Translations under genes and position numbers: made by a program
Part shown: positions 18,856 to 27,232 of the stretch, piece after piece
Layout of the letters: every line of letters begins with the position of its first letter
Numbering within the stretch: the stretch's first letter is position 1
From: PALSA-243 sp049522755
GTDB lineage: Bacteria > Acidobacteriota > Terriglobia > Bryobacterales > Bryobacteraceae
Length of the DNA stretch: 64,000 bases
NCBI GenBank assembly: GCA_049522755.1
Contig: JBEKNN010000004.1
Span: 24,005-88,004, forward strand
Direction: 5' to 3'
Notes under the pieces: generated by a model
Seen by the model: the letters and a program-made list of their open reading frames with translations, nothing else
Told to the model about the DNA's origin: nothing
Databases searched by the model: none

Positions 18856-19436
18856 GCGCGTACCCTGTAGCAATCGACGCTTGGCGGCTTCCTTCTCGAG
18901 GCCGAGTCGGGATGTGGTGCCTGATCGCGGCCGAGTCGGCAATATTCACCATCTTCCTGGTTGCTTACCTCTTTTACATCGGCAAGAGTCAGACCGGGCC
19001 GCGGCCCGGGAATGTTCTCCATGCGCCGATCTTTTGTACGTTCTGCCTGCTTTCGAGCAGCCTGACTATTCACGTCGCGGTGCGCAGGATAGCCGCGGGC
19101 GAAGTGGCGGCGTTTGGACGCTGGTGGCTCGCTACGATTCTGCTCGGCGCCACATTCCTGTTCGGCACTGCGCGCGAATGGAACCATCTGATTTTGTCTG
19201 ATGGTCTCACTGTCAGTACGAACTTGTTCGGCACGACCTATTATTCCCTGGTTGGCCTGCATGGGTTTCACGTCACCATGGGACTGGTTGCGCTGACTAT
19301 CGTGGCCGCGTTCTATTTCGCCGGGCGGTTGGGGCGCGAACACTCCGACAGGCTGGAGGTCCTATCCATGTACTGGCATTTCGTTGACGGGGTCTGGGTC
19401 GTAGTCTTCACTGTGGTTTATGTGATGGGAGTTTAG
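18852..19436 (+). CDS. ctaE: Cytochrome c oxidase subunit III
   Basis: 194 residues from the ATG at 18852, which follows a GGAGG site and overlaps the ctaD stop; an upstream TTG at 18840 is less likely. Five hydrophobic helices are visible, with typical subunit III motifs: MWCLIAAESAIF, FLFGTAREW, YYSLVGLHGFHVTMG and YWHFVDGVWVVVF. The five-helix form is usual for bacterial caa3 and quinol oxidases. It stabilises subunit I. The next gene starts 2 bases after the stop. Confidence 0.95.
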   Translation: MSAYPVAIDAWRLPSRGRVGMWCLIAAESAIFTIFLVAYLFYIGKSQTGPRPGNVLHAPIFCTFCLLSSSLTIHVAVRRIAAGEVAAFGRWWLATILLGATFLFGTAREWNHLILSDGLTVSTNLFGTTYYSLVGLHGFHVTMGLVALTIVAAFYFAGRLGREHSDRLEVLSMYWHFVDGVWVVVFTVVYVMGV

Positions 19437-19438
19437 CG

Positions 19439-20263
19439 ATGAACATTCCAGAGAAGATTGAAGTGCCTGCTCCCTCGGCGTGGCCCATCGTACTCGCGTT
19501 TGGCCTGACGCTCGTATTCGCGGGCATGGTCACGGCGGCTTCCCTCAGCGTTGCCGGCCTGATATTGGCGGTCGCCGGGGCAGCAGGCTGGTTCCGCGAG
19601 GTCCTGCCCATCGAGTCACACGAATGGGCGCCCGCGACCGCGGAAGAGACCCCGATTCAGCCGGAGGAGCACGCCGTGGAACGAATGACGGTCCGAGTTC
19701 CTCGCGCCTCGCTGCCGGTGGAGATTTATCCCATCTCCGCAGGCGTCAAAGGCGGCCTTGCAGGCAGCGTGGTAATGGCTGGCATGGCGGCGGCGTTCGG
19801 ACTTCTGAGCGGCAATGGGATCTGGTATGCGATGAATCTCCTGGTGGCTGGACTGTTCCCCGATATGGCGGCGGAAACAGCAAGCCAACTTGGGATCTTC
19901 AATCTTCAAGCGTTCCTGGTGGCCGCGCCGATTCACCTGCTGATCTCGCTGCTGGTCGGCCTGCTCTATGGCGCAATGCTTCCGATGGCCTCCAGACGGC
20001 CGATTTTGTTAGGCGGTTTAGCAGCGCCGCTGGTGTGGTCGTTCCTGATCTACAGCAGCTTGGCGGTGATTAACCCCGTGATGAACCAGCGCATCAATTG
20101 GGTTTGGTTCGTGTTCTCGCAAATTGGCTTTGGGGTTGTAGCGGGGGTGGTCGTCGCGCGCCAGGAACGAATCGGCACCCGGCAGCCTATGCCGCTGCCG
20201 GTTCGGATGGGGCTCGATGCCCCGGGCCTGATGAAAGAAGACGACCGGGAGGAAACGCGATGA
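19439..20263 (+). CDS. Operon membrane protein (subunit IV-like N-terminus)
   Basis: 274 residues. Two close hydrophobic segments (about 14-48) are followed by a soluble acidic stretch (TAEETPIQPEEHAVE) and then four or more membrane helices (about 102-240). The first part resembles small subunit-IV-type oxidase proteins in layout; the rest matches nothing I recognise. It overlaps the following cytochrome c gene by 4 bases and is embedded in the respiratory operon, so it is probably a structural or assembly component of the oxidase/bc complex. No heme or metal motif is present. Confidence 0.75.
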   Translation: MNIPEKIEVPAPSAWPIVLAFGLTLVFAGMVTAASLSVAGLILAVAGAAGWFREVLPIESHEWAPATAEETPIQPEEHAVERMTVRVPRASLPVEIYPISAGVKGGLAGSVVMAGMAAAFGLLSGNGIWYAMNLLVAGLFPDMAAETASQLGIFNLQAFLVAAPIHLLISLLVGLLYGAMLPMASRRPILLGGLAAPLVWSFLIYSSLAVINPVMNQRINWVWFVFSQIGFGVVAGVVVARQERIGTRQPMPLPVRMGLDAPGLMKEDDREETR

Positions 20264-20928
20264 AGTATGCGCTCACCCTCACCGCGGTACTCACACTGTC
20301 CTCTTGTGAAGCGCCGGGATACCGTGTTGCGCAAGAGCGCGTGATTCGGCCCGGCGAGGTTGCCAGTTTCGATGTGCTCTATGCGCAGAACTGTTCCGCA
20401 TGCCACGGCGCAAAAGGAGAGGGCGCCTTGACGGTGGGAATCGGCAGGCCTGTGTATCTGGCTATCGCGGACGATTCAATTATCCGCGACGCCATCGAGA
20501 AGGGCAGGCCGGGAACACCCATGTCCGCTTTCGCCCAGAATGCCGGCGGAATGCTGACCGATGCGCAGATCGAAATCCTCGTCCGCGGGATTCGCCAGCG
20601 CTGGGGCAAGGCTCTCGAAAATTATAGTCCCCCGCCCTACGCATCGCCGCAACTCGGGGATACTGCGCGCGGTCAAAAGGTATTCATGGAATCTTGCGCC
20701 GGATGTCATGGAGCGGACGGGCGCGGCGCCCGAAGTATCTCCGACCCTTCCTATCTGTCGCTGGTCACAGATCGGCATCTGCGCACGGTAATTATCGTGG
20801 GCATGCCAAACCTTGGCATGCCCGACTGGCGCGGCCATAGCAAGCCACTGTCCGATGCGGAGATCACGGACGTGGTTGCCTGGCTTGCCGCGCAGCGAGA
20901 ATCATTCTCCGCACAGGTGAAGCACTGA
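20260..20928 (+). CDS. Diheme cytochrome c lipoprotein
   Basis: 222 residues from the ATG at 20260, chosen over upstream codons because it follows GGAGGAAACGC and opens a signal peptide. The lipobox LSSC (C16) predicts a lipoprotein. Two cytochrome c domains follow: NCSACHG (C45, C48, H49) and SCAGCHG (C146, C149, H150), with Met-rich sixth-ligand regions (GTPMSAF and GMPNLGMPDW). It sits between the oxidase and Rieske/cytochrome b genes, so it probably carries electrons between the bc-type complex and the oxidase on the membrane surface. Confidence 0.92.
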   Translation: MKYALTLTAVLTLSSCEAPGYRVAQERVIRPGEVASFDVLYAQNCSACHGAKGEGALTVGIGRPVYLAIADDSIIRDAIEKGRPGTPMSAFAQNAGGMLTDAQIEILVRGIRQRWGKALENYSPPPYASPQLGDTARGQKVFMESCAGCHGADGRGARSISDPSYLSLVTDRHLRTVIIVGMPNLGMPDWRGHSKPLSDAEITDVVAWLAAQRESFSAQVKH

Positions 20929-20939
20929 GGGATTTCGAT

Positions 20940-21488
20940 ATGAGCGACCTTTCCAGACGTCAGATGTGCTTACGAATATCGATGCTGTTCAACGGCCTTG
21001 TAGGAGCGATACTCGGCATTCCAGTCGTACGTTATCTGCTTTATCCCGTGACGCGCGGCCAAAGCGCGGCCGATAATCGCTGGACCTCGCTTGGCGCCGT
21101 CGATCGGTTTCCTTCGGGGCAGACGCGGCTGGCGACATATCGGAGTCCCGTCGCGAATCTATCCGACGGCGAGACGGCGGAGATTCCTTGCTGGGTACGA
21201 AACATCGACGGAAACAACTTCCAGGTGTTCGCCATCAATTGCGCCCACCTCGGATGTCCCGTCCGATGGTTTCCGCAATCGCGATTGTTTATGTGCCCGT
21301 GTCATGGCGGGGCATACTATGAAGATGGCTCCCGTGCCTCGGGTCCGCCCGAGCGAGGCCTGTTCCAATATCCGTTTAAGATTCTCGACGGACAACTTCA
21401 GATTCAGGCGGGCGAGCTTCCGACACCGGGTCCTTCGGCCGCGAACAGAGACCTCATCAATATACGGAGGCAGAGCCCATGCGCCTGA
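20940..21488 (+). CDS. qcrA: Rieske iron-sulfur protein
   Basis: 182 residues. One N-terminal membrane segment (about 14-38) sits behind a basic start (SRRQM). The Rieske 2Fe-2S site is complete: C101 and H103 in CAHLGCP, C119 and H122 in CPCHGGAY, with C106 and C121 as the likely disulfide pair. GPPERGLFQYPFKI follows as in the family. It takes electrons from quinol in a bc1/b6f-like complex. Its last 10 bases overlap the start of the cytochrome b gene, whose GGAGG site lies inside this gene. Confidence 0.95.
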   Translation: MSDLSRRQMCLRISMLFNGLVGAILGIPVVRYLLYPVTRGQSAADNRWTSLGAVDRFPSGQTRLATYRSPVANLSDGETAEIPCWVRNIDGNNFQVFAINCAHLGCPVRWFPQSRLFMCPCHGGAYYEDGSRASGPPERGLFQYPFKILDGQLQIQAGELPTPGPSAANRDLINIRRQSPCA

Positions 21489-22936
21489 TCCGTACAGCGG
21501 CCCAGTGGCTCGACGAGCGCCTCCAACTGGGCGCGCCAATTCGCGACACGATGGAGCATCCAATTCCCAGAGATACGGCAAGCTGGTTCTATGTCTTTGG
21601 CAGCGCCGCGATGACGGTGTTCGCGTTTCAGCTTGTTACCGGGATCTTGCTCGCGCTAGTCTATGTGCCATCGGCTGCGGAAGCTTGGAACAGCTTACAG
21701 ATTCTGAACCATCAAATAAGCCTCGGATGGTTCATTCGCGCCCTGCATGGTTGGGGATCGAATTTCATGCTGGCCATTGTGCTGATCCACATGGTCCAAG
21801 TGTTTCTTTTTGGAGCCTATAAGTATCCCCGGGAGCTCACGTGGATTCTTGGCGTTTTCCTGCTGCTGATGACGCTCGGCATGGCGTTCACCGGCCAGGT
21901 TCTGCGCTTCGACCAGGATGCCTACTGGGGACTTGGAATTGGAGCGTCAATCTGCAGCCGTGTGCCGTTCGTCGGCCCGGCGCTCGTGAGTCTGCTGTTA
22001 GGAGGCCCGATCATCGCGGGCGCCACACTGTCACGCTTTTTCGCACTGCACGTGTTCGTGATTCCCGGACTGCTAATTGCGTTTGTGGGCTTGCACGTGC
22101 TCCTGATCCTGAAGCTGGGTATCAATGAGTGGCCGATGCCGGGCCGGCTCGTTCGCCGCTCCGATTATCGGGAGAAGTATCACGAGCTGACTCACACGGA
22201 CGGCGTACCCTTTGTGCCGTACGGAGTTTGGAAAGATGCGGTGTTCTCCGGGCTGATTCTCCTCACCATCGCCGCCTGCGCGCTATACTTTGGCCCCTTC
22301 GGCCCGAGCGGCCAGCCAGACCCCCGCGTGATCCAAACCGCGCCCAGACCCGATTATTTTTTCCTGTGGCTCTATGCGCTGCTGTCTTTGCTTCCGCCAC
22401 AACTCGAGACTCCGGTTCTGCTGATTGGCCCCGTGATCGCGTTGATTGTTCTCCTCGGGCTGCCGTTCGTTTCGGGCGAAGGCGAGAAAAGCTGGAAGCG
22501 GCGTCCGATCGCAGTACTGACAATCGTGCTTGTCGCCGTATCGCTTGGCACTTTCACCAACATGGCCGATCATACGCCGTGGAGCCCGGTAATGGATGCA
22601 TCGACTTCTGCTTCCATTCCATCGAAGCTCTTGAGCGGACGCACACCGGTTCAGATTCAAGGCGCACTGGTGTTCCAAGAGAAGCAATGCCACAATTGCC
22701 ACGCGCTCGGCGGAATCGGTGGACAACGGGGGCCGGCTCTTGACGCCGTCGCTGTTCGCCTGACTGGCGATCAGCTCATACGCCAGGTACTCCAAGGCGG
22801 CGGCAACATGCCCGCCTACGGAAAAAATCTCGATCCTGCGGAGACGACGTCCCTGGTGGCATTTCTTCAGACGCTGCATCCCGCGGCATCGGCCCCAGCA
22901 AGAGATGCTTCTCAGGCGCCGGGAGCCCAACCGTGA
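21479..22936 (+). CDS. Cytochrome b with C-terminal fused cytochrome c
   Basis: 485 residues. The N-terminal half is cytochrome b/b6: WFYVFGSAAM, ALHGWGSNFMLAIVLIHM and FFALHVFVIPGLLIAFVGLHV carry the histidines for two b hemes. A subunit-IV-like part with further helices follows (about 245-360). Residues about 385-470 add a cytochrome c domain with CHNCH (C404, C407, H408) and NMPAYG as sixth-ligand region. The split-then-fused design with an extra heme c recalls the b6c type of Gram-positive bacteria. It is followed by ctaG, whose GTG overlaps its stop. Confidence 0.92.
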   Translation: MRLIRTAAQWLDERLQLGAPIRDTMEHPIPRDTASWFYVFGSAAMTVFAFQLVTGILLALVYVPSAAEAWNSLQILNHQISLGWFIRALHGWGSNFMLAIVLIHMVQVFLFGAYKYPRELTWILGVFLLLMTLGMAFTGQVLRFDQDAYWGLGIGASICSRVPFVGPALVSLLLGGPIIAGATLSRFFALHVFVIPGLLIAFVGLHVLLILKLGINEWPMPGRLVRRSDYREKYHELTHTDGVPFVPYGVWKDAVFSGLILLTIAACALYFGPFGPSGQPDPRVIQTAPRPDYFFLWLYALLSLLPPQLETPVLLIGPVIALIVLLGLPFVSGEGEKSWKRRPIAVLTIVLVAVSLGTFTNMADHTPWSPVMDASTSASIPSKLLSGRTPVQIQGALVFQEKQCHNCHALGGIGGQRGPALDAVAVRLTGDQLIRQVLQGGGNMPAYGKNLDPAETTSLVAFLQTLHPAASAPARDASQAPGAQP

Positions 22937-23547
22937 CCTGGCGCATTGCCTCAGTGGCGGGTGGGATAGCCGTGGCAGCAACGGCCATTGGTTCGCCGTT
23001 GGCGCATCTCGATCACCACCTGCTGGTTGCGCACATGGTGCAGCACCTCCTTCTAATGCTTGTCGCGGCTCCTTTAATCCTGCTCGGAATGCGATCCACC
23101 GCGTTGCCGCAGACGCCCGCGGCCGTTTGCTGGCTTGCCGGCAGCGGCGCGGTAATCTTGTGGCGCATCCCCCCGGTTTTCGACTTGGCCCTCAAATCGA
23201 CCTTTTGGCATGAGTTCGAGCACGCCAGTTTCTTTCTCGCGGGACTGCTCTTCTGGCGACCGGTGATCGGCAATTCGGGCTGGTCGGCTCCGGTCTATCT
23301 CTTCCTCGCGACGCTTCCCTGCGACGCTCTCTCCGCCTTTCTTGCATTCTGCGGCCATGTCGTGTACCGGTCCTATTTATCGGCGGGGACCGGAATGTTC
23401 GGACTTTCGGCGCTGGACGATCAGGAACTCGCCGGGGCGTTAATGTGGGTCGCCGTAACGTTTTTCTATCTGATCCCTGCACTTGTGCTGGCAGCCCGTC
23501 TGCTTTCGGACGAACACAACCAGGCCGCCGAAATCAGGGTTGCATAG
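22933..23547 (+). CDS. ctaG: CtaG-type cytochrome c oxidase assembly protein
   Basis: 204 residues from a GTG overlapping the cytochrome b stop. It is a multi-helix membrane protein of the caa3_CtaG family, with LDHHLLVAHMVQHLLLMLVAAPLI near the start, EFEHASFFLAGLLFWRPV in the middle, and LDDQELAGALMW near the end. The clustered histidines may bind copper. In Bacillus, CtaG is needed for caa3 oxidase activity, which fits its place here. It is followed directly by ctaB with no gap. Confidence 0.9.
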   Translation: MTWRIASVAGGIAVAATAIGSPLAHLDHHLLVAHMVQHLLLMLVAAPLILLGMRSTALPQTPAAVCWLAGSGAVILWRIPPVFDLALKSTFWHEFEHASFFLAGLLFWRPVIGNSGWSAPVYLFLATLPCDALSAFLAFCGHVVYRSYLSAGTGMFGLSALDDQELAGALMWVAVTFFYLIPALVLAARLLSDEHNQAAEIRVA

Positions 23548-24480
23548 ATGAACAGTGTTTCCACGCCTGCTCTCGAGATCGGTCGAGTCGCACAGCCGTC
23601 GCGATTCTTAGCGGTGCGCGACCTGGTTCGAGACTTTTGGACCCTCACCAAGCCCGAAGTCAACTTCCTGATTGTGATCGCGACATTTACCGGATTCTAC
23701 CTCGCCGCTGTGAGTCAAGCGAACTCTTTCCGGTACGACCGGCTTTTTCACGCACTGGTTGGCACTCTGTTGGTTGCCAGCGGTGCTGGGGTATTGAACC
23801 AGTTTCTCGAACATCGCTTTGATGCAAGAATGCGACGCACTTCCAGACGTCCCATTGCCGCGGGCCGGCTCCGCCCGTCGACCGGTCTCTGGTTCGGAAC
23901 ATTGCTATCCGCGCTCGGCGCGACTTACCTGCTTCTTGTAGTAAATTATCTAGCGAGCCTTCTGGCTGTTGCCACCTTGGGGACTTACCTATTCGTCTAC
24001 ACTCCCCTCAAACGGAGAACTCCGCTATCTACAGTCGCTGGCGCCTTTCCAGGCGCGGTGCCACCGCTGATTGGTTGGGTCGCGGCGGGAGGGTCGATAA
24101 CGAGCGCCGAAGCGTGGATATTATACTCACTACTGTTCCTTTGGCAGTTTCCTCACTTCATGGCGATCGCATGGATGTATCGCGAAGACTATGCTCGGGC
24201 CGGGTATTACTTACTGCCGCAAGAGCACGACCACACCTTCGTCGCGTGGCTCACGGCAGTTCCTTCTCTTGCGCTGTTCGTGGTCAGCGTCCTCGCAGTG
24301 GACGGAACCACCGAAGGCATTCTCCAATACTCCTGCACGGTTGTCCTCGGATTGGGTCTCCTCTACTACGCGGCACGGCTCATCCTCTTCCGTTCGAGAA
24401 TTGCGGCGCGGCACTTGTTGAAAGCTTCGATCATCTATCTCCCGTTAGAATTTTTGATTCTGACAGTCGGAAAAAGGTGA
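23548..24480 (+). CDS. ctaB: Protoheme IX farnesyltransferase (heme O synthase)
   Basis: 310 residues. It adds a farnesyl chain to heme b, giving heme O, the precursor of heme A for the oxidase. UbiA-family signatures are clear: FWTLTKPEVNFLIVIATFTGF, then NQFLEHRFDARMRRTSRRP with the Asn and Asp residues that bind prenyl diphosphate via Mg2+, then FVYTPLKRRT and WQFPHFMAIAWMYREDY. Eight or nine membrane helices are visible. It is the last gene of the operon. No ctaA (heme A synthase) is found in the window. Confidence 0.95.
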   Translation: MNSVSTPALEIGRVAQPSRFLAVRDLVRDFWTLTKPEVNFLIVIATFTGFYLAAVSQANSFRYDRLFHALVGTLLVASGAGVLNQFLEHRFDARMRRTSRRPIAAGRLRPSTGLWFGTLLSALGATYLLLVVNYLASLLAVATLGTYLFVYTPLKRRTPLSTVAGAFPGAVPPLIGWVAAGGSITSAEAWILYSLLFLWQFPHFMAIAWMYREDYARAGYYLLPQEHDHTFVAWLTAVPSLALFVVSVLAVDGTTEGILQYSCTVVLGLGLLYYAARLILFRSRIAARHLLKASIIYLPLEFLILTVGKR

Positions 24481-24663
24481 CCCGGCTGTGTCGAAAGAAA
24501 AATCTCCCGGAGCGGCTCTGTGAGAGGCGAGGAATCCGCTAACCACATGATCGTTTCGGTTCTACGCCTCCAGTGCGCGCGCCTACCACTTCCCCTCCGG
24601 CGCCATGAAACAAGCACACGATGATCTGAAAAGCGTCGCGTTCGTTCTCTCTCTCCCCCGCGA

Positions 24664-25755
24664 CTATCTACCCCTGCCCTTTCCCGCCCAATCGTATGAC
24701 TCGCGGTATCGCAGCTTGACTCCGGGCCGGTTCACGCGTAAGCGGATTTCATGAGGGCCCGGGGCCGCGCCTTCCGGAACATTAAATCCCAGGGTGTAGC
24801 TGATGCGCATATCCTCCAGCGCCAAGCGCACTCCCTCATCCAGATCGTTGCGAGCGTCGAATGCGGTGGCGCCGGTCCGTTCGGCGAGTTCGTGCATCGG
24901 CCCCCGGTAACTGCGGCAGCTAGTTGATAAGCCGCACGCATTCACGGTATACACGGCTACATCCGCCTTATTGAGTCTGCCTAAGGCAATTTCGACGCGT
25001 GGCACAAAGTCTATACCGCCGACCGCCATGGGAAATCCGGCCGAGAGCCAAACCAAACTCTTCCTCCCGGGCACGTGCGCCAGATGGTCTGCGATTACTT
25101 GGAGGGTGTGCAGCGTATCGAAAACCTCATTTTGCCAGAAGAGAATCTGCCATCCCGTATTTCCACCAGTTCCTCTGCCGCGGCCGGGAGGGTCGTCGTC
25201 CACTGTGGGGAGTCCAACACCTGCCTCTTCCACTGCCGGTATCAGTGCGGACACATCAGTAGTGAAATCATGCAGTAATCGAGGATCGTGGTCCAAAATA
25301 TAGATGGCAACCCTCTCCCGTGGCTGGTATCTCTTGAGCAGCCCGATGACCTGTTCTTGCGCCTGCAGCCGATACGAATATTTGATATTGAGCCAATCGA
25401 GCAGAATCACCGAATAGCCGGCGGGCGCTTCCACGGAATCGCCCGAAGCGGCCGGCCGCGTACCGCGATCGGCCGCGAAAAGTGTAATCGGCTGCGGCTT
25501 ACGGTCGTCCTCGATTTGGAAATCCGTCCGTTGCAGATCGGCCACCGGCCTGCCCTGGGAATCTTCCGCCACCACTCGGACTTGTACCAGGTTAGTGGTG
25601 GATCGAATCACCAGGTCGGAGTCGAAAGGCACAGTGTCCTGGCCGAAGACGGCTCCCACCACTGCCAGGAAGGAAACGCAACGCGCAAATCGCTTCGCGA
25701 CTATGGCGACGCTTCCCTCTGAGTTGCCGTGCCACTTGGCAGATGTGCGAAACAT
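24664..25755 (-). CDS. VWFA-related acidobacterial secreted protein
   Basis: 363 residues; ATG preceded by AAGGAGG. A signal peptide near residues 20-39 ends at VFGQ. The body shows the acidobacterial VWFA-type layout: VIRSTTNLVQVRVVAEDSQG, RPVADLQRTDFQIEDDRKPQ, a VWA-like core (YSVILLDWLNIKYSY, RVAIYILDHD), GRKSLVWLSAGFP and the C-terminal ISYTLGFNVPEG. The classical DxSxS metal site is altered to LDWLN. The family is very common in Solibacter-like genomes; its function is unknown. Confidence 0.85.
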   Translation of the reverse strand: MFRTSAKWHGNSEGSVAIVAKRFARCVSFLAVVGAVFGQDTVPFDSDLVIRSTTNLVQVRVVAEDSQGRPVADLQRTDFQIEDDRKPQPITLFAADRGTRPAASGDSVEAPAGYSVILLDWLNIKYSYRLQAQEQVIGLLKRYQPRERVAIYILDHDPRLLHDFTTDVSALIPAVEEAGVGLPTVDDDPPGRGRGTGGNTGWQILFWQNEVFDTLHTLQVIADHLAHVPGRKSLVWLSAGFPMAVGGIDFVPRVEIALGRLNKADVAVYTVNACGLSTSCRSYRGPMHELAERTGATAFDARNDLDEGVRLALEDMRISYTLGFNVPEGAAPGPHEIRLRVNRPGVKLRYRESYDWAGKGRGR

Positions 25756-26069
25756 GGAAGCCTCCTTGGACGCTGATTATACTGCCGTGCCGCCCATCGC
25801 GCTATCGGATTTCCAAATCGGCACAGCGATCTCTTTACCTCCCGTACGGCATCGCACTTCAGCGCAGCGATTTGTATCTGATGGCCCAAGTTCACGCCGC
25901 CTCGCGCCGGGCATGGGCCGGCCACCGTCGCGACCCTCGCACTGCTTGGAGGCTGGCGACGCGACTCAGCGCAGCCCCAGCCTACGGTCTACCTGGAGCT
26001 CGCGGGCGGCTTGCGCAAGAGCGTTTGACATCCTGGAGACCACCGCACGTCCGTCAAATAAAGACCAGA
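25756..26069. other. Intergenic region upstream of the VWFA gene
   Basis: About 310 bases without a credible gene. The end next to the VWFA gene carries its ribosome site and a TATAAT -10-like box. The remainder holds only short frames with no ribosome site and no family signature. Confidence 0.5.
25776..25781 (-). promoter_or_regulatory. Perfect -10 box (TATAAT) before the VWFA gene
   Basis: On the - strand CAGTATAAT lies 20 bases before the ATG at 25755, with an AAGGAGG ribosome site between. No good -35 hexamer stands 17 bases upstream. The same CAGTATAAT precedes the cytochrome c gene at 26579, which supports a shared promoter type. Confidence 0.35.
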
Positions 26070-26579
26070 TCAGCGGCCGCTTGCCGCGTGGCCGTCACCG
26101 GTTATCGAACTAACAATGGCATCGGTTGCTCTGGTCAGTGGCCGGTTTCCCGCTTTTGCTCCATTCACCTGTAGGACGTAAGCGGTGATATTGACTGTGG
26201 TCTCGTCATTCATGCCCTCGGGCGGAAACGAGACGACGGTTTCCTGAAAACGCGCGATGAGTTGGGCCGCGGTCTTCGCCCCCCAGTGATCGATGAAGGT
26301 CTTGCCAGTCAGAGGGGCGACGAAGCCCCGAGGTCCTATGAATTCCCGATAGGACGCGGACAGGGAGCTGACCGGCGGCAGTTCACCCGGGTCGCCCTTT
26401 CGTCCCAGCAATGTAGAAGTGTGGCATTTGCCGCAAGTGTTCTCATATGCCGCGCGGCCTGCCTCAGCTTGAGCCAAAGTAAAGACACTGGGTGGAGTGG
26501 GTTGTTGGCCGGTCAGAACGAAGAGTCCTGAGCCGAGAACAGCCGCGAGCAGCATTGCTTTGGGTGTCACCGTTGTCAC
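26070..26579 (-). CDS. Monoheme cytochrome c family protein
   Basis: 169 residues from the first GTG at 26579. A second GTG at 26570 stands 8 bases after GAGG and may be the true start; ATG at 26555 is also in frame. The signal peptide (AMLLAAVLGSGLFVLTGQ) is followed by a c-type domain with YENTCGKCHTSTLLGRKG, FIGPRGFVAPLTGKTFIDHWG, and VVSFPPEGMNDETTVNITAYVLQ, a layout common in small periplasmic cytochromes of Acidobacteriota. It probably carries electrons for a nearby or distant dehydrogenase; the partner is not identified. Confidence 0.85.
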   Translation of the reverse strand: MTTVTPKAMLLAAVLGSGLFVLTGQQPTPPSVFTLAQAEAGRAAYENTCGKCHTSTLLGRKGDPGELPPVSSLSASYREFIGPRGFVAPLTGKTFIDHWGAKTAAQLIARFQETVVSFPPEGMNDETTVNITAYVLQVNGAKAGNRPLTRATDAIVSSITGDGHAASGR

Positions 26580-26595
26580 CTCACGTGCTGCGCCA

Positions 26596-26601
26596 ATTAT
26601 A
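26596..26601 (-). promoter_or_regulatory. Perfect -10 box (TATAAT) before the cytochrome c gene
   Basis: CAGTATAAT on the - strand, 16 bases before the first GTG and 25 before the second, which favours the second GTG (26570) as the start. No strong -35 hexamer is visible. Confidence 0.3.
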
Positions 26602-26705
26602 CTGAATCCCGGACTGCGGCCCAGGCTCCTGAATCAGCGAGGCGTCTATTAGCGCATCGAGTCCGGGCATGGCCAGATGCTCGAAGCTCGTGTCAACGGC
26701 CCGCG

Positions 26706-27101
26706 TCACAGGAATTCGTCGGGCGGCCCGCTCATCACTTGCCGCACTTCGATTGGCATGTTCATCGGGACTCCGCCGGGTCCCGGCGCCGCCGACGCCC
26801 GAGCGGCGATCGCATAAGCTTGCTCCGGACTATCGACTTCGACGATCCAGTAGCCCGCGAGAAACTCTTTGGCCTCCGGAAACACGCCGTCCGTGATCGG
26901 CCCACCGTCTTTCCTGGCCCGCACCACCAGCGCCTGTTGCGGGCTGGCCAAGCCTTCGGCGGAAACAAACTCTCCGGATTCGCGGAGTGCCTTGTTGAGA
27001 CCGCGCATGAACGCGATGTTCGCCTGAATGTCTTTTTTCGGCCAGGCACCAAACGCGTCATAGCCCGTCTTCGGGCAGTTCATCATCAAAATGTACTTCA
27101 T
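26706..27101 (-). CDS. YCII-related (DGPF-type) protein
   Basis: 131 residues; ATG preceded by AAAGGAGC. It is a small soluble dimeric alpha+beta barrel protein of the YCII type: MKYILMMNCP at the start, then ITDGVFPEAKEFLAGYWIVEVDS, where DGVFPEAKE replaces the usual DGPFAETKE, and a C-terminal IEVRQVM. Family members are often encoded beside ECF sigma factors; none is seen here. The function is unknown. Confidence 0.88.
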   Translation of the reverse strand: MKYILMMNCPKTGYDAFGAWPKKDIQANIAFMRGLNKALRESGEFVSAEGLASPQQALVVRARKDGGPITDGVFPEAKEFLAGYWIVEVDSPEQAYAIAARASAAPGPGGVPMNMPIEVRQVMSGPPDEFL

Positions 27102-27232
27102 GGCTTTCTGCTCCTTTCGATTTTCGCACTCGCCTGTGCGCTTTCATTGGTGAGTCGGAGCAGGCGGCGTGTTCTCGACATCCTGGACAACGATTTCGGC
27201 AAAAAAAACTGGGCGAGTGTCTCGGGTCAAGA

